A DNA stretch of 64,000 bases from Thermogemmata fonticola (GTDB taxonomy: Bacteria > Planctomycetota > Planctomycetia > Gemmatales > Gemmataceae). How positions within the stretch are numbered: position 1 is the first letter of the stretch; each line of letters begins with the position of its first letter. The notes under the pieces were generated by a model, which saw nothing but the letters and a program-made list of their open reading frames with translations, was not told the origin of the DNA and did not search any database. The stretch spans positions 186,001 through 250,000 of the forward strand of contig NZ_JACEFB010000005.1 of assembly GCF_013694095.1 (NCBI RefSeq), written 5' to 3'. The position numbers were made by a program, and so were the translations under genes. This document shows positions 27,225 through 36,117 of this stretch, in pieces.

Positions 27225-28061
27225 ATGAAGTCAGATCATCCATATTTCCCATCAGATCATCATCTCTTTAAAGTAACACTGGACAAATACTACGGCCCTC
27301 TCGACCTGCTTCTGTATCTCCTCCGCCAGAATGAACTCGAAATCCAGGAAATCGCGGTCGCTCAAATTGCTGAACAATTCAAAGATTTTATCACAACCCT
27401 GGAAGAGTTGAATCTCTGGAAACTGGAAGTAGCCGGTGAATTCCTGGTCATGGCTTCACGACTGATGGAAATGAAAAGCCGGCTGTTGATCCAGGAACCC
27501 GGTGATGAAAACGAGGAGGCCCACTCCGCTAACCTCCAGGAGTCACAAAGAAATATCATCCAACAGCTTCTCGAATACAAACAAATCAAGGAAGCGGCGC
27601 AAATCCTGGAATCTCAAGCTGAAGTTCATAACACTCGCCATCCTCGATTGGATGCCACCCCCTCCCCTACGCCTCACTCGCCGTCCCTGAGGATCCGGCC
27701 GGTAGAGTTGTGGGACCTTATCGCTGCCTTTGCCCGGATTCTCCGCGAGATTCAACCGGTTGAAACTATCCCGCTTTCCCAAGATGACGTTCCTCAACAC
27801 GTCTATGAAAATGAAATCATCCGGTCATTGAAAGGCCCTCGTCAGATTCCACTCAGAGACATATTTCAGCCCCCTTACATACGCATGAGACTCATCGGGC
27901 TATTCCTAGCCCTACTTGAACTGATCCGCCGGTTTGTTGTCGATGTTATCAGCGATCAAGAGGGGAACATCGTTCTTGCACTCAAGAATCCTGGCGATCA
28001 ATCGGAGATAGCATGGAACTCCGAGAAGCCACATGTTCCTCTATCATCGGATATTGGCTAG
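27225..28061 (+). CDS. scpA: Segregation and condensation protein A (kleisin)
   Basis: The protein has 278 residues. The N-terminal kleisin motif YYGPLDLLLYLLRQNELEI (about 22-40) and FLVMASRLMEMKSRLLI (67-83) are typical; the C-terminal winged-helix region ends with LFLALLELIRR. ScpA bridges SMC heads in the chromosome condensin. ScpB is not adjacent. The gene follows glgC by 22 bases and its last 18 bases overlap the 3' end of the minus-strand zinc-ribbon gene, an uncommon tail-to-tail arrangement. Confidence 0.93.
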   Translation: MKSDHPYFPSDHHLFKVTLDKYYGPLDLLLYLLRQNELEIQEIAVAQIAEQFKDFITTLEELNLWKLEVAGEFLVMASRLMEMKSRLLIQEPGDENEEAHSANLQESQRNIIQQLLEYKQIKEAAQILESQAEVHNTRHPRLDATPSPTPHSPSLRIRPVELWDLIAAFARILREIQPVETIPLSQDDVPQHVYENEIIRSLKGPRQIPLRDIFQPPYIRMRLIGLFLALLELIRRFVVDVISDQEGNIVLALKNPGDQSEIAWNSEKPHVPLSSDIG

Positions 28062-29093
28062 GAATTGTTGCACCGCCATCGAGGCTTCATCCTTTGTAAT
28101 TTCTGTGGATGCTATGAAGATGTTTTGATCAGAAACCAGCGCCCATGATTCTATACTTCTACTTTCATCTGGACTACGGCTAAGGAGTCGATCAAAGTTT
28201 CGGCCACCGTGTGTAATGGTATTGCGTTCCACCAGCTTATATCCAGAGTCCAGATTCGCCAATTCTCGGATGATGGATTCAGTGTGTTTTCTACCCTGTT
28301 CTTCTGTGCTTCCCGCGGGTAGTTGCGCGACCACGAGTGTGCAAGCACTTCCTCCATCACTCCAGAGGTAAACATCCCCTGTCAGTCCATGCTTGACCAG
28401 CAGTTGCCGGGCGAGGGAATCCGATTTCCGCGGCGGGCCGGGAAACGTCACAGTCAGTCCCACAGGCGTGGTGATAGTCGGAGTGGTGCCATCTTTGGGT
28501 CGCGGAGAGCCACCCCCGCCGCCACCTTTGGTGGTGGGAGCACCTCCGCCCGTTTTCGGCACACCGCCTGCCACAGGACCGCCAGGGATGATGGGAATGA
28601 GAGGAGGGCCTTTCCCTATATTTTGAGCCTTATCCAACGGAACAAAGCCGCCTGGCGGCGGAGTCGCCGTATTGCTATCCGACTTGGCTGATGCTTGATC
28701 ATCACCATCTCTGTTGGCGAAAAATTTGGTGTAGTAGATATACCCAGCAACACCGAGGAGAATAACCAGAACAATACCCCCGATGATATTGCGAATGAGC
28801 ATCACATTGCTGTCGGAGTCCGAAGATTTTTTGTTTTTTTTCCGAACAGGCACCTCATCTTCATCATCCCCTACGGCAACAGCGACACGGGATGCCGGCG
28901 GTTTTCCTGGAGCGCGACCCGGCGGATGTGCAGGCGACGGAACGACTTCAACGTATCCCATCGAAGAGGCTGGTGCGGCTTGGGGAACGTTCACCAGAGT
29001 CTGACATTTCGGGCACTTGACACGCTTTCCCGCTGCGATATCCGGTGCATTCAAACGCGAACTACATTGCGGACAGACTACCGCTATAGCCAT
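28044..29093 (-). CDS. Zinc-ribbon, single-helix membrane protein
   Basis: The protein has 349 residues. The first 37 are a zinc ribbon with Cys7, Cys10, Cys27 and Cys30, exactly the spacing of the protein at 12.2 kb. A Pro/charged linker, then one membrane helix at about 97-121 (LIRNIIGGIVLVILLGVAGYIYY), a Gly-rich stretch (GGGGGSPRPKDG near 195), and a C-terminal globular part (GLTVTFPGPPRKSD, GRNFDRLLSRSPDESRS, FIASTEITKDEA). GGAG lies nine bases before the start. Function unknown. The 3' end overlaps scpA by 18 bases. fabI lies upstream on the same strand. Confidence 0.85.
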   Translation of the reverse strand: MAIAVVCPQCSSRLNAPDIAAGKRVKCPKCQTLVNVPQAAPASSMGYVEVVPSPAHPPGRAPGKPPASRVAVAVGDDEDEVPVRKKNKKSSDSDSNVMLIRNIIGGIVLVILLGVAGYIYYTKFFANRDGDDQASAKSDSNTATPPPGGFVPLDKAQNIGKGPPLIPIIPGGPVAGGVPKTGGGAPTTKGGGGGGSPRPKDGTTPTITTPVGLTVTFPGPPRKSDSLARQLLVKHGLTGDVYLWSDGGSACTLVVAQLPAGSTEEQGRKHTESIIRELANLDSGYKLVERNTITHGGRNFDRLLSRSPDESRSIESWALVSDQNIFIASTEITKDEASMAVQQFLANIR

Positions 29094-29188
29094 GGCAATG
29101 ACTCCAGGATGAGGAAGGGCGACAGTAGTATAAGCGAAGCGGAGGTGAAACGGAAGTGGCTGTTACAAAACGGGGAACAGCCGCCGTA

Positions 29189-30076
29189 TCACGTGGCCAT
29201 GATGTTGTAGCCACAGTCCACGTACAGGATTTGCCCCGTGATGGCACTGGCCAAGGGGCTGCACAGGAAGAGCACGCCATCGGCGACTTCCTCCGGTTTG
29301 ATAGGCCGGCGCAAGGGGGAGTGTTCAGCGGCATGCTGGATCAGTTTGTCGAAATCCTTATTGATCGCGCGCGCTGCACGGCTGCCGTAAGGTCCCGCTG
29401 AGATCAAATTGACCCGAATGTTGCGATCGCCTACGAACCAAGCCAACTGCTTAGCGTCGATCTGAAGGGCTGCCTTGCATGTCGCCATGCCGCCCCCATA
29501 ATGGGGCACCACTCGTTCCGCCGCAACATACGTCAATCCCACGACACTACCCCCGGATGGTCGATGGCTCATGTAGGGGACTGCGGCCCGCACCAGACTC
29601 GTGAGCGAGTAAGCAGAAATCCCCATCGCTTCGTGATAAGCCTTTCGGCTGGTTTCAATCAGTGGTTTCGTGACCTCGCGACTGAATGCGATCGAGTGAA
29701 TGAGGATGTCGATTCCTCCGAATTCCTTGCCGATAGCATCCACGGTCCCTTGAATCGAATATTCGGCAAATCGGGCATAACGCCGGTCGTTTTTGACTTC
29801 CGGAGGAACATCGTCCATGGTGTCGTAGCTAACATCACAGGGATAAATCCGTGCAGGTTGGAATTCCTGGCCATTGGAAAGTCTGCGGGATTCCACGTCG
29901 TCAGCATGCTGGCTGCGGAGTAACCCCTCGACAATATTGACCACCCGCGGATGGCACGCCAGAACGATCGTCGCCCCGGCTTCTTGCAAACGCTTGGCAA
30001 TGTACCAGGCAAAACTGTGGTTATCTCCCACACCAGTCACCAGAGCGACTTTGCCGCTCAAATCGATCGGAACCAT
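29189..30076 (-). CDS. fabI: Enoyl-ACP reductase, plant/chlamydia type
   Basis: The protein has 295 residues from the ATG at 30076, which has GGGAGG about ten bases upstream (alternative ATG at 30085). It reduces the trans-2 double bond of enoyl-ACP in fatty acid elongation with NAD(P)H. The sequence follows the plant and chlamydial FabI pattern: RLSNGQEF, KIYPCDVSYD-like segment, HSIAFSREVTKPL, and the Tyr-x7-Lys active site YGGGMATCK, where E. coli FabI has Tyr-x6-Lys. The end GQILYVDCGYNIM is also plant-like. The longer open frame to 30172 is not needed. Confidence 0.94.
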   Translation of the reverse strand: MVPIDLSGKVALVTGVGDNHSFAWYIAKRLQEAGATIVLACHPRVVNIVEGLLRSQHADDVESRRLSNGQEFQPARIYPCDVSYDTMDDVPPEVKNDRRYARFAEYSIQGTVDAIGKEFGGIDILIHSIAFSREVTKPLIETSRKAYHEAMGISAYSLTSLVRAAVPYMSHRPSGGSVVGLTYVAAERVVPHYGGGMATCKAALQIDAKQLAWFVGDRNIRVNLISAGPYGSRAARAINKDFDKLIQHAAEHSPLRRPIKPEEVADGVLFLCSPLASAITGQILYVDCGYNIMAT

Positions 30077-30354
30077 GACTCCCATGCCTCCCGTAAACCA
30101 CGAGGAGAATGCTCTCTCCTGCCAAGGTACCTGGTTCTCATGCGGTATATCGCCTTTGTTACCGTCAGGCAAGCACGCTTAACCCTCCATGCCGTTTGCC
30201 CACATTGCTTCATGCAGTGCCGGCAATGATGCGATACACGTGTTGCAAAGGTAAGCGGCGCACACCACTGCCTGATTGCAGGAGCCGCAGGCGGGGGTTA
30301 TGATGCTTGAAGTGGAGGGGACGGTCCCAACAGCCGCATTTCGGAGAACCAACC

Positions 30355-32094
30355 ATGTCAACGTGGCATTTCCGTTTGGGAGGGCTGCTCGCGGGCCTGA
30401 TTGGGGTTGTGGGAATCAGCGCGGAGTTGGAGGCGAGAAATGCTTTACAGAAAACCGCTCAGGAACAACCTGCCAAGCTCCAACCCACATTAGTGTTCCA
30501 AGGGCAACCGGTGGCTCAACTGCTTGCGTTAGCTCGCGAGGCCCTCCGCCGAATGGGCAAGGAAGAAGGCCCCCAACTGGTGGAATCTTTCGACTCGGCA
30601 CTCAAGAAGCAACTCGGAGACAAGGGGTTCGCGGGTTTGGACCTGAACCGGCCTTGGGGCGGTTTCGCCATCTGGAGAGCCAAATCCGAGGACACTGCTT
30701 TTGCCTTGATTCTGCCCATCACGGATACTGAGGCGTTTCTCGATTTACTTCAGCGCCTGGAGATTCGCGCCGAGAAAGATGTCAAAGACAAGTTTTTATA
30801 CAAAATTCATTTTCCCTCCTCACTGATTTCCAAAAGCTCCTACCTTCGGTTGATGCCAAACCAGTGGGCTTATCTTTTGCTGAATGTCGATTCACCGTGG
30901 CCAGCGTTGGCCCTGCCCAAGCCTGAGGAATTGTGGCGAGACCAACCCCAAACGATCATCAGCCTGCGATTGTATCCGGGACGAGTACCGCAAGACTCGG
31001 TCAAGGAACTCATCCAGGGAGTGAACAACGGTTTTGCTAAAATGCGAGGTCTGTTTGCGGGAAATGCGGGAGACAAGGGTAGCCAGGCCAAGCTCACCAA
31101 AGTTCTTTATGAGGATGTGCCGTCATGGCTGGTGCGGAATATCCAGAGCGTAGCCCAGGAAGCGGAGGAGCTTGAGATTCAGCTCCGCTGGGAACTCAAT
31201 GATCCCGGCGGTCAAGTGATCCTGGATGCGATTCTGCTCCCCCGGCCTGGTACTCCTCTTGCCCGTGTGGTGCAACAGCGGGGGCAAAGCCAGCAGCGTT
31301 TCTCTGGTCTTGCCCAAATCCCCTCCACGACAACGGCCCTGGTGATCCAACCCCCTCAATTTGCCCCGGAATGGCGAAAGCTCTGGAGCGCAATTGGAGA
31401 GATTGCCCAGGAGGAAATCAAGGGGGCGGGTTGGCCAAAGGAGGTAGCCGAGGTGTTTCTGGAAATCGCTCGGAGTTGGCAGCGCGACAGCGAGGAGGGG
31501 AAATTGGAAAGCGCTATTCTACTGCGGGAACCGAATGCCAAAGGCCATTACAGTGCCGCTGCGGTTTTGAGTTGCAGTGGTTCCAAGAACGTGGAGAAGG
31601 CGTTGAAGCATCTGGCCCAGCAGCGCTCGTTCGCACCGATGTTCGAGATGGATGCCGCCAAGGCCGGAGAATGGACGGTGCACCGTTTGAAGGTTTGGCC
31701 CCTATTGCCTGCCGAAGTGCGAGATCACGGTGAACGACTTTTCGGTGAGAACCCTGCCCTCTTCGTCGCCTGCGGTCCGGATGCCTTGGGTTTAGCTGTC
31801 GGACCCGAAGCCCTGACCATATTGCGACAGATCAGCCAACTGCAACCAGGTCCAGGAGCCGCCTTTGAGTGGCACTATCAACCGAAACAGTTTGCCGCCT
31901 TGGTAACCATACTCACGGGTGATGAAGAAGTCGGCGAACAAGTGCGCAACCGGCTTGGCCAAGAGAAAAATAGCATGATGGGATACCAAATTCAGCTCGA
32001 GGGCGGAGAACAACTCCGGCTGACGATACGATTTTACGATCGGCTGATCCTTGCGTCCCTGAAAATGTTTTTTGATTTCCGATTGGGAGAGTAA
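30355..32094 (+). CDS. Secreted protein of unknown function, planctomycete type
   Basis: The protein has 579 residues. A signal peptide (LGGLLAGLIGVVGISAELEA) follows the ATG at 30355, which has GGAG eight to nine bases upstream. The rest is a large soluble region with regular hydrophobic strands (DLNRPWGGFAIW, AYLLLNVDSPWP, LRLTIRFYDRLILA); no catalytic motif or cysteine pattern is obvious. It may belong to planctomycete families of periplasmic beta-sandwich proteins, but I do not recognise a named domain. It is divergent from fabI and lies upstream of the Gly/Met protein on the same strand. Confidence 0.75.
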   Translation: MSTWHFRLGGLLAGLIGVVGISAELEARNALQKTAQEQPAKLQPTLVFQGQPVAQLLALAREALRRMGKEEGPQLVESFDSALKKQLGDKGFAGLDLNRPWGGFAIWRAKSEDTAFALILPITDTEAFLDLLQRLEIRAEKDVKDKFLYKIHFPSSLISKSSYLRLMPNQWAYLLLNVDSPWPALALPKPEELWRDQPQTIISLRLYPGRVPQDSVKELIQGVNNGFAKMRGLFAGNAGDKGSQAKLTKVLYEDVPSWLVRNIQSVAQEAEELEIQLRWELNDPGGQVILDAILLPRPGTPLARVVQQRGQSQQRFSGLAQIPSTTTALVIQPPQFAPEWRKLWSAIGEIAQEEIKGAGWPKEVAEVFLEIARSWQRDSEEGKLESAILLREPNAKGHYSAAAVLSCSGSKNVEKALKHLAQQRSFAPMFEMDAAKAGEWTVHRLKVWPLLPAEVRDHGERLFGENPALFVACGPDALGLAVGPEALTILRQISQLQPGPGAAFEWHYQPKQFAALVTILTGDEEVGEQVRNRLGQEKNSMMGYQIQLEGGEQLRLTIRFYDRLILASLKMFFDFRLGE

Positions 32095-32362
32095 ACCGAC
32101 CCTACACTTTTTTCTCCCCTCCTGATCAATCCCATCAGTTCAAGACACCCGATATGGCAAGGAAAGGTAGATCGGGAGCAACTTTTTTATATTTTTTGAA
32201 ATTTTCCCCGCGCATTTTTCTTGTCAGCCTGTATGCTGAACCAATACTTGCCCTGGTGGGAGAGACTTGGCGGTCAGGTCATCCCAAGGGTCAATGCCGG
32301 TGGTGCTTCCTTTTCGTTGTCGAATTGCGGGACCATCCTTTCTGTCCGGTGAAGGAGCAGCA

Positions 32363-33340
32363 ATGTTGCGTACTCTACCCCGTGGGCTGGCTATGGTGGT
32401 CGGTGTCATGAGCGTTTGTGCCGTGGTACCTTGGGTGACAGGTGTGAAAGCTCAGCCGGGAAAAGGTCCCCTTCGCCCCGGCTTTTTGCCCTATGTTCCA
32501 CCCGGTGAATGGCGCCCCGCTGGTATTCAGGGAAACCAAGGGATCCAAGGCATCCAAGGCAACCGAGGCATCCAGGGAAATCAAGGGATCCAAGGGAATC
32601 AGGGCATTCAAGGCTTTCAGAACTTTGGTAACCGCGGCGGATTCCAAATCGGAGGCGGATTCCAGATCGGAGGCGGATTCGGCGGATTTCAGATCGGAGG
32701 TGGATTCGGGAGTTTTGCCGGTATCGGAGGTGGGTTCGGCGGATTTGGTGGCATCGGTGGCGGATTTGGTGGCATCGGAGGTGGGTTCGGCGGATTTGGT
32801 GGCATCGGCGGTGGATTTGGTGGCATCGGCGGAGGTGGTATTCAAATGCTGCCAACTATCCCCGGTGGCTACCTGGGCGGCATGGGTGGCATGATGGGCA
32901 TGATGGGAATGGGCGGAATGATGGGAATGATGGGAATGGGTGGCATGATGGGCATGATGGGCATGATGGGCATGATGGGCATGGGCGGAATGATGGGAAT
33001 GATGGGAATGGGTGGATTCAATATGATGGGAATGGGGGGATTTAGCATGATGGGGATGGGGGGATTCAACATGATGGGAATGATGGGGATGGGAGGCATG
33101 ATGGGCATGATGGGCATGGGTGGATTCAACATGATGGGGATGGGTGGATTCAATATGATGGGAATGGGGGGATTTAGCATGATGGGCATGGGGGGATTCA
33201 ACATGATGGGAATGATGGGGATGGGAGGATTTAATATGATGGGTATAGGTGGATTCAATATGATGGGAATTGCTGGAGGCATCGGGGGATTTGGCGGGTT
33301 CGGAGGAAAAATCGGTTTCAGCGGAGAGCTAGCCCAATAA
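32363..33340 (+). CDS. Secreted Gly/Met-repeat protein
   Basis: The protein has 325 residues with an export signal (residues 1-30, cleavage likely after VKA). Three low-complexity blocks follow: GIQGNQ units at about 54-84, Gly-Phe-Gly-Ile units at 90-168 (GGGFGGFGGIGG), and a Met-Gly block at about 174-302 made of MMGMGG and GGFNMMGM units. AAGGAG lies six bases before the ATG at 32363. The composition suggests a flexible surface or matrix protein; the many methionines could bind soft metals such as copper, which is inference only. A strong terminator follows, so it is likely a single-gene transcript. Confidence 0.8.
   Translation: MLRTLPRGLAMVVGVMSVCAVVPWVTGVKAQPGKGPLRPGFLPYVPPGEWRPAGIQGNQGIQGIQGNRGIQGNQGIQGNQGIQGFQNFGNRGGFQIGGGFQIGGGFGGFQIGGGFGSFAGIGGGFGGFGGIGGGFGGIGGGFGGFGGIGGGFGGIGGGGIQMLPTIPGGYLGGMGGMMGMMGMGGMMGMMGMGGMMGMMGMMGMMGMGGMMGMMGMGGFNMMGMGGFSMMGMGGFNMMGMMGMGGMMGMMGMGGFNMMGMGGFNMMGMGGFSMMGMGGFNMMGMMGMGGFNMMGIGGFNMMGIAGGIGGFGGFGGKIGFSGELAQ
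32882..33268 (+). repeat. Tandem repeat coding for Met-Gly units
   Basis: The DNA for residues 174-302 of the Gly/Met protein is a run of degenerate short repeats (units such as GGCATGATGGGCATG and GGATTCAACATGATG). Such arrays change length easily by slippage. Confidence 0.8.
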
Positions 33341-33390
33341 GGAGCTAGATAGATGAGAGCCACTTTGATACATTAACCTGATGTACTATT

Positions 33391-33424
33391 AATCCATCAG
33401 TATATCCATACTGATGGATTTTTA
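33391..33424 (+). terminator. Strong Rho-independent terminator after the Gly/Met gene
   Basis: AATCCATCAGTAT (33391-33403) and ATACTGATGGATT (33408-33420) form a perfect 13-bp stem around the loop ATCC, ending in a T5 run. It lies 50 bases after the stop codon. Confidence 0.9.
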
Positions 33425-33544
33425 CTTTGGAATAATACGTCATTAATGACTTGAATTCATCGGATTTCCGAGATTCATCAAATCCCCATGATGTTTCATT
33501 CTCCCGGCCTATCCATCTGGTATGGACTAAGCTGCCGAATTGGG

Positions 33545-34705
33545 TTAGTCCGTTTTCGGAGCTAAGCCGGCAGGCGGAGAAGGCTGAGCAGACTCTGGCG
33601 GATTATTCGCCAGACGTTCTCGTTTCGCTTGGAGCGCTGGCCGGATTTGCTGAGCATAAACAAACACAGCCACCAATGCCAACAGGAGAAGCACAACGCC
33701 CAAGACAGTCTTACCTTTTGAGCCGTAGAGGTGGAAAAGTGTCAGGAGGATTTGGAGGGTCAATCCCAGCGCCGCAACGGCTCCTGTCAGCGGGATCATC
33801 ATGGCGAAATACGGACCGTAGAGGTCAGAGAGGCGCGCCAACCACCACAAGGTGATGTCTGCCAAGAAAGCCAGCAGGACCCAAGGTGCGAGAATGTATC
33901 GCAGCAGGGGGGGGTAGTCGGTCAGGGCGAGGAGCAAGCCTGTGGCGGAAAAGAGAAGAGCGAAACTTAGCAAGTGGGCATGCGTGGATTGGGCCAATTT
34001 TTCGATACTTATGGGTGTGGACACCGCGACCCAACCCCCTCCCGGCGGCACTTCGATACTCGGCGGAACGACCAGGTATTTGGCAATTTGCTCGTAGGTT
34101 TCCAGGGGATAGTTCTCTTGCTCAGCTCCGGCGGCATGACAGCGGGCGCAGCGGTCGTTGAGGATCGACTTGACCTTAATCGCTCCGTCGGGATGACGAT
34201 AATCCGGGGTAATGTGAGTGGGAGCAGCTTGGGGTGGCGGAACGAAGCGATCGGCTTCGTAGGCCGCCCGACGTTGCTCATCGGGTGTACGGATCCAAAG
34301 GCGAAGGGCTTCGCGTTCCCCGTTACGTTCAGCCATGAGGCGCTTCTGCGTCTCCGGGTCCGCCTGCTCGTACTCCCGTTTGAAACCGGCTCCGTCCTTG
34401 TGGAAGAAGGCCGGGGCCATGCTTCCGGTACCATTCCAGGGCGCCCCTTCGATCGGCCCCATGATGAGCTTTTCAAGCTGGCTCACCGGCGGCGGAGGGG
34501 CGGTATCCAACCATTGCTTGCCCGTGTACTTGAGAATGACATCGGCCACGGTAGGCAAAGGGGTCCCACTGCGGCTATCCTGCACGTGAAGCTGGACAAG
34601 GGCAGCCAGATAACCGAGTCCCACTGCGATCAAGAAGACGGTCAGGACAAGGCGAGCGGGTCCCGGTAAACACCGGAGAGTCAAGCTGTTTTGTAGATGC
34701 GACAT
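33545..34705 (-). CDS. Membrane protein with a single heme c motif
   Basis: The protein has 386 residues. One N-terminal helix (LVLTVFLIAVGLGYLAALV), a long periplasmic stretch with the heme c site CARCH (LNDRCARCHAAG, near residue 188), and four or five C-terminal helices (LLSFALLFSATGLLLAL to VVLLLLALVAVFVY). This is a membrane-anchored cytochrome c-like layout; the electron partner is unknown. GGAG eight bases before 34705 fixes the start over an upstream frame. The gene follows nrnA by 48 bases on the minus strand and is probably in the same transcript. Confidence 0.8.
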   Translation of the reverse strand: MSHLQNSLTLRCLPGPARLVLTVFLIAVGLGYLAALVQLHVQDSRSGTPLPTVADVILKYTGKQWLDTAPPPPVSQLEKLIMGPIEGAPWNGTGSMAPAFFHKDGAGFKREYEQADPETQKRLMAERNGEREALRLWIRTPDEQRRAAYEADRFVPPPQAAPTHITPDYRHPDGAIKVKSILNDRCARCHAAGAEQENYPLETYEQIAKYLVVPPSIEVPPGGGWVAVSTPISIEKLAQSTHAHLLSFALLFSATGLLLALTDYPPLLRYILAPWVLLAFLADITLWWLARLSDLYGPYFAMMIPLTGAVAALGLTLQILLTLFHLYGSKGKTVLGVVLLLLALVAVFVYAQQIRPALQAKRERLANNPPESAQPSPPAGLAPKTD

Positions 34706-34752
34706 CGTGCTGTCTCCAACAAGTCCGTCACTCAGGCGGGCGGAAGGCAGGC

Positions 34753-35787
34753 TTAGTGGTGGGGTGGTTCCTGGGGGGAGGTCAGCAGAGGGCTGGCAGC
34801 ATCGGGAGACGGCGAGGGACGGAGCCATTCCTGGAGGGCAGCGAGGACGGTTTCCCGTGCCTGATGTAAAGGTAGAGGAAGAGTAGCGCCACAGGCCAGG
34901 GGATGGCCTCCTCCTCCGAAACGTTCCGCCAAGCGGGAAATATCCACACTTCGGGAGCGGAAGCTGACTTTGGTTCCGCCGGAGGCTTGCTCGATGAACA
35001 CTAAAGCTACTTCCACCCCTTCCAGGCTCCGGGGGTAGTTGATGAGTTCTTCCGTGTCGCCTGGTACGGCCCCGGTCAGCGGGTAATCTTTCAGGTAAAT
35101 CTCGGTATAGGCCACTTTGCCGCCCAAGGCGATGTGCAAGCGTTCCAGGGCTAGACCTACGAGTCGCAGGCGTGCCAAAGTTGCTGTTTCGTAAAGCTTC
35201 TCGTAGAGGATGGTCGGTTGTGCCCCTGCTTGCATGAGCGTGGCTGCCAGGGTGAACGTGTTGGGCGTCGTGTTGGCGTGCCGGAACCAGCCGGTATCCG
35301 TGGCCAGGGCCATGAACAGATTTTGAGCCGCACCCGGTCGCAGCGGCAAACCCAACGCCTGAATCAACTCATAAACCAGACGGCCTGTCGCTTCTGCGGT
35401 TACATCGACACACGCCAATCCGCCCAAATCGTCTTGGGTACGGTGATGGTCGATAACAACCCGCGGCAGCGTGGACCGGCGAAGCCAATCTGCGAAATCC
35501 CCCAGTTGGGCCCAAGTCCCAGTATCCAGGATCAGCACGCAATCACGGTCCTGCCAGTCGGCGGATTTGAAATCCTCGATGATCCGGCGCTCAGGGTCCA
35601 GAAAGGCGTAACGTGGGGGCAAACGACTCGCGATCGCCACGCGCGGATGCTTCCCCATCACTTGAAGCATCTCATACAAGGCCAATTGGGAGCCTAGCCC
35701 ATCGGCATCTGGTCGCACATGAGTCATCAGCAAGGGTCGATCCCGTTGCCGCAACAGGGTCACCAATCCAGACCAGTCCACGGGCAT
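34753..35787 (-). CDS. nrnA: DHH-family nanoRNase/pAp phosphatase
   Basis: The protein has 344 residues. The DHH domain has THVRPDADGLGS (about 22-33), LILDTGT, and VIDHHRTQDD near 113; the DHHA1 domain carries FGGGGHPLACGAT near 289. This is the NrnA set of motifs for degrading short oligonucleotides and pAp with divalent metal in the cytoplasm. Length is normal. A short Pro-rich tail follows (SPSPDAASPLL). The cytochrome-like membrane protein gene follows 48 bases on. Confidence 0.93.
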   Translation of the reverse strand: MPVDWSGLVTLLRQRDRPLLMTHVRPDADGLGSQLALYEMLQVMGKHPRVAIASRLPPRYAFLDPERRIIEDFKSADWQDRDCVLILDTGTWAQLGDFADWLRRSTLPRVVIDHHRTQDDLGGLACVDVTAEATGRLVYELIQALGLPLRPGAAQNLFMALATDTGWFRHANTTPNTFTLAATLMQAGAQPTILYEKLYETATLARLRLVGLALERLHIALGGKVAYTEIYLKDYPLTGAVPGDTEELINYPRSLEGVEVALVFIEQASGGTKVSFRSRSVDISRLAERFGGGGHPLACGATLPLPLHQARETVLAALQEWLRPSPSPDAASPLLTSPQEPPHH

Positions 35788-36117
35788 AAAGTGCTCCGCC
35801 AGGGTCGGTGGGGTTGCTGGAATTGTAGTCCACCCTTCCCATTCGGAACAGGGAAACCCGCTACTCTCCGCTATCCTTCTTCCACAACTTCGCTTCGTTC
35901 GACGCCGCTGCTAGTTTCTAATGAGCCACGACGAGACCGCTTGGACGCTTTTCCTCGGCACGTGTAACAGTTTACCAGTTTTCCGGCTTCTGCCTTGCTT
36001 CTCCGCAGCTTACAGGTACAACACCTCTGTTACGTTACTGCCGTATGCCTCACCTAACCTCGAAGACTTGCCCCCCTTCCTTAGCCGGGGGCTTGTCCCA
36101 TTGCAGGAGTAGACACC
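35788..36117. other. Divergent intergenic region
   Basis: No supported gene between nrnA (minus) and the Lys/Glu-repeat protein (plus). CAGGAG at 36104-36109 is the ribosome site of the GTG start at 36118. No clear promoter or hairpin by eye. Confidence 0.35.

Noticed and set aside
32375-33363. Long minus-strand open frames with Pro/Ile/Asn and Ser/Ala/Thr repeats
   Set aside because: They are antisense images of the Gly/Met repeat gene; the repeat removes stops in several frames. The + strand frame has a ribosome site and signal peptide.
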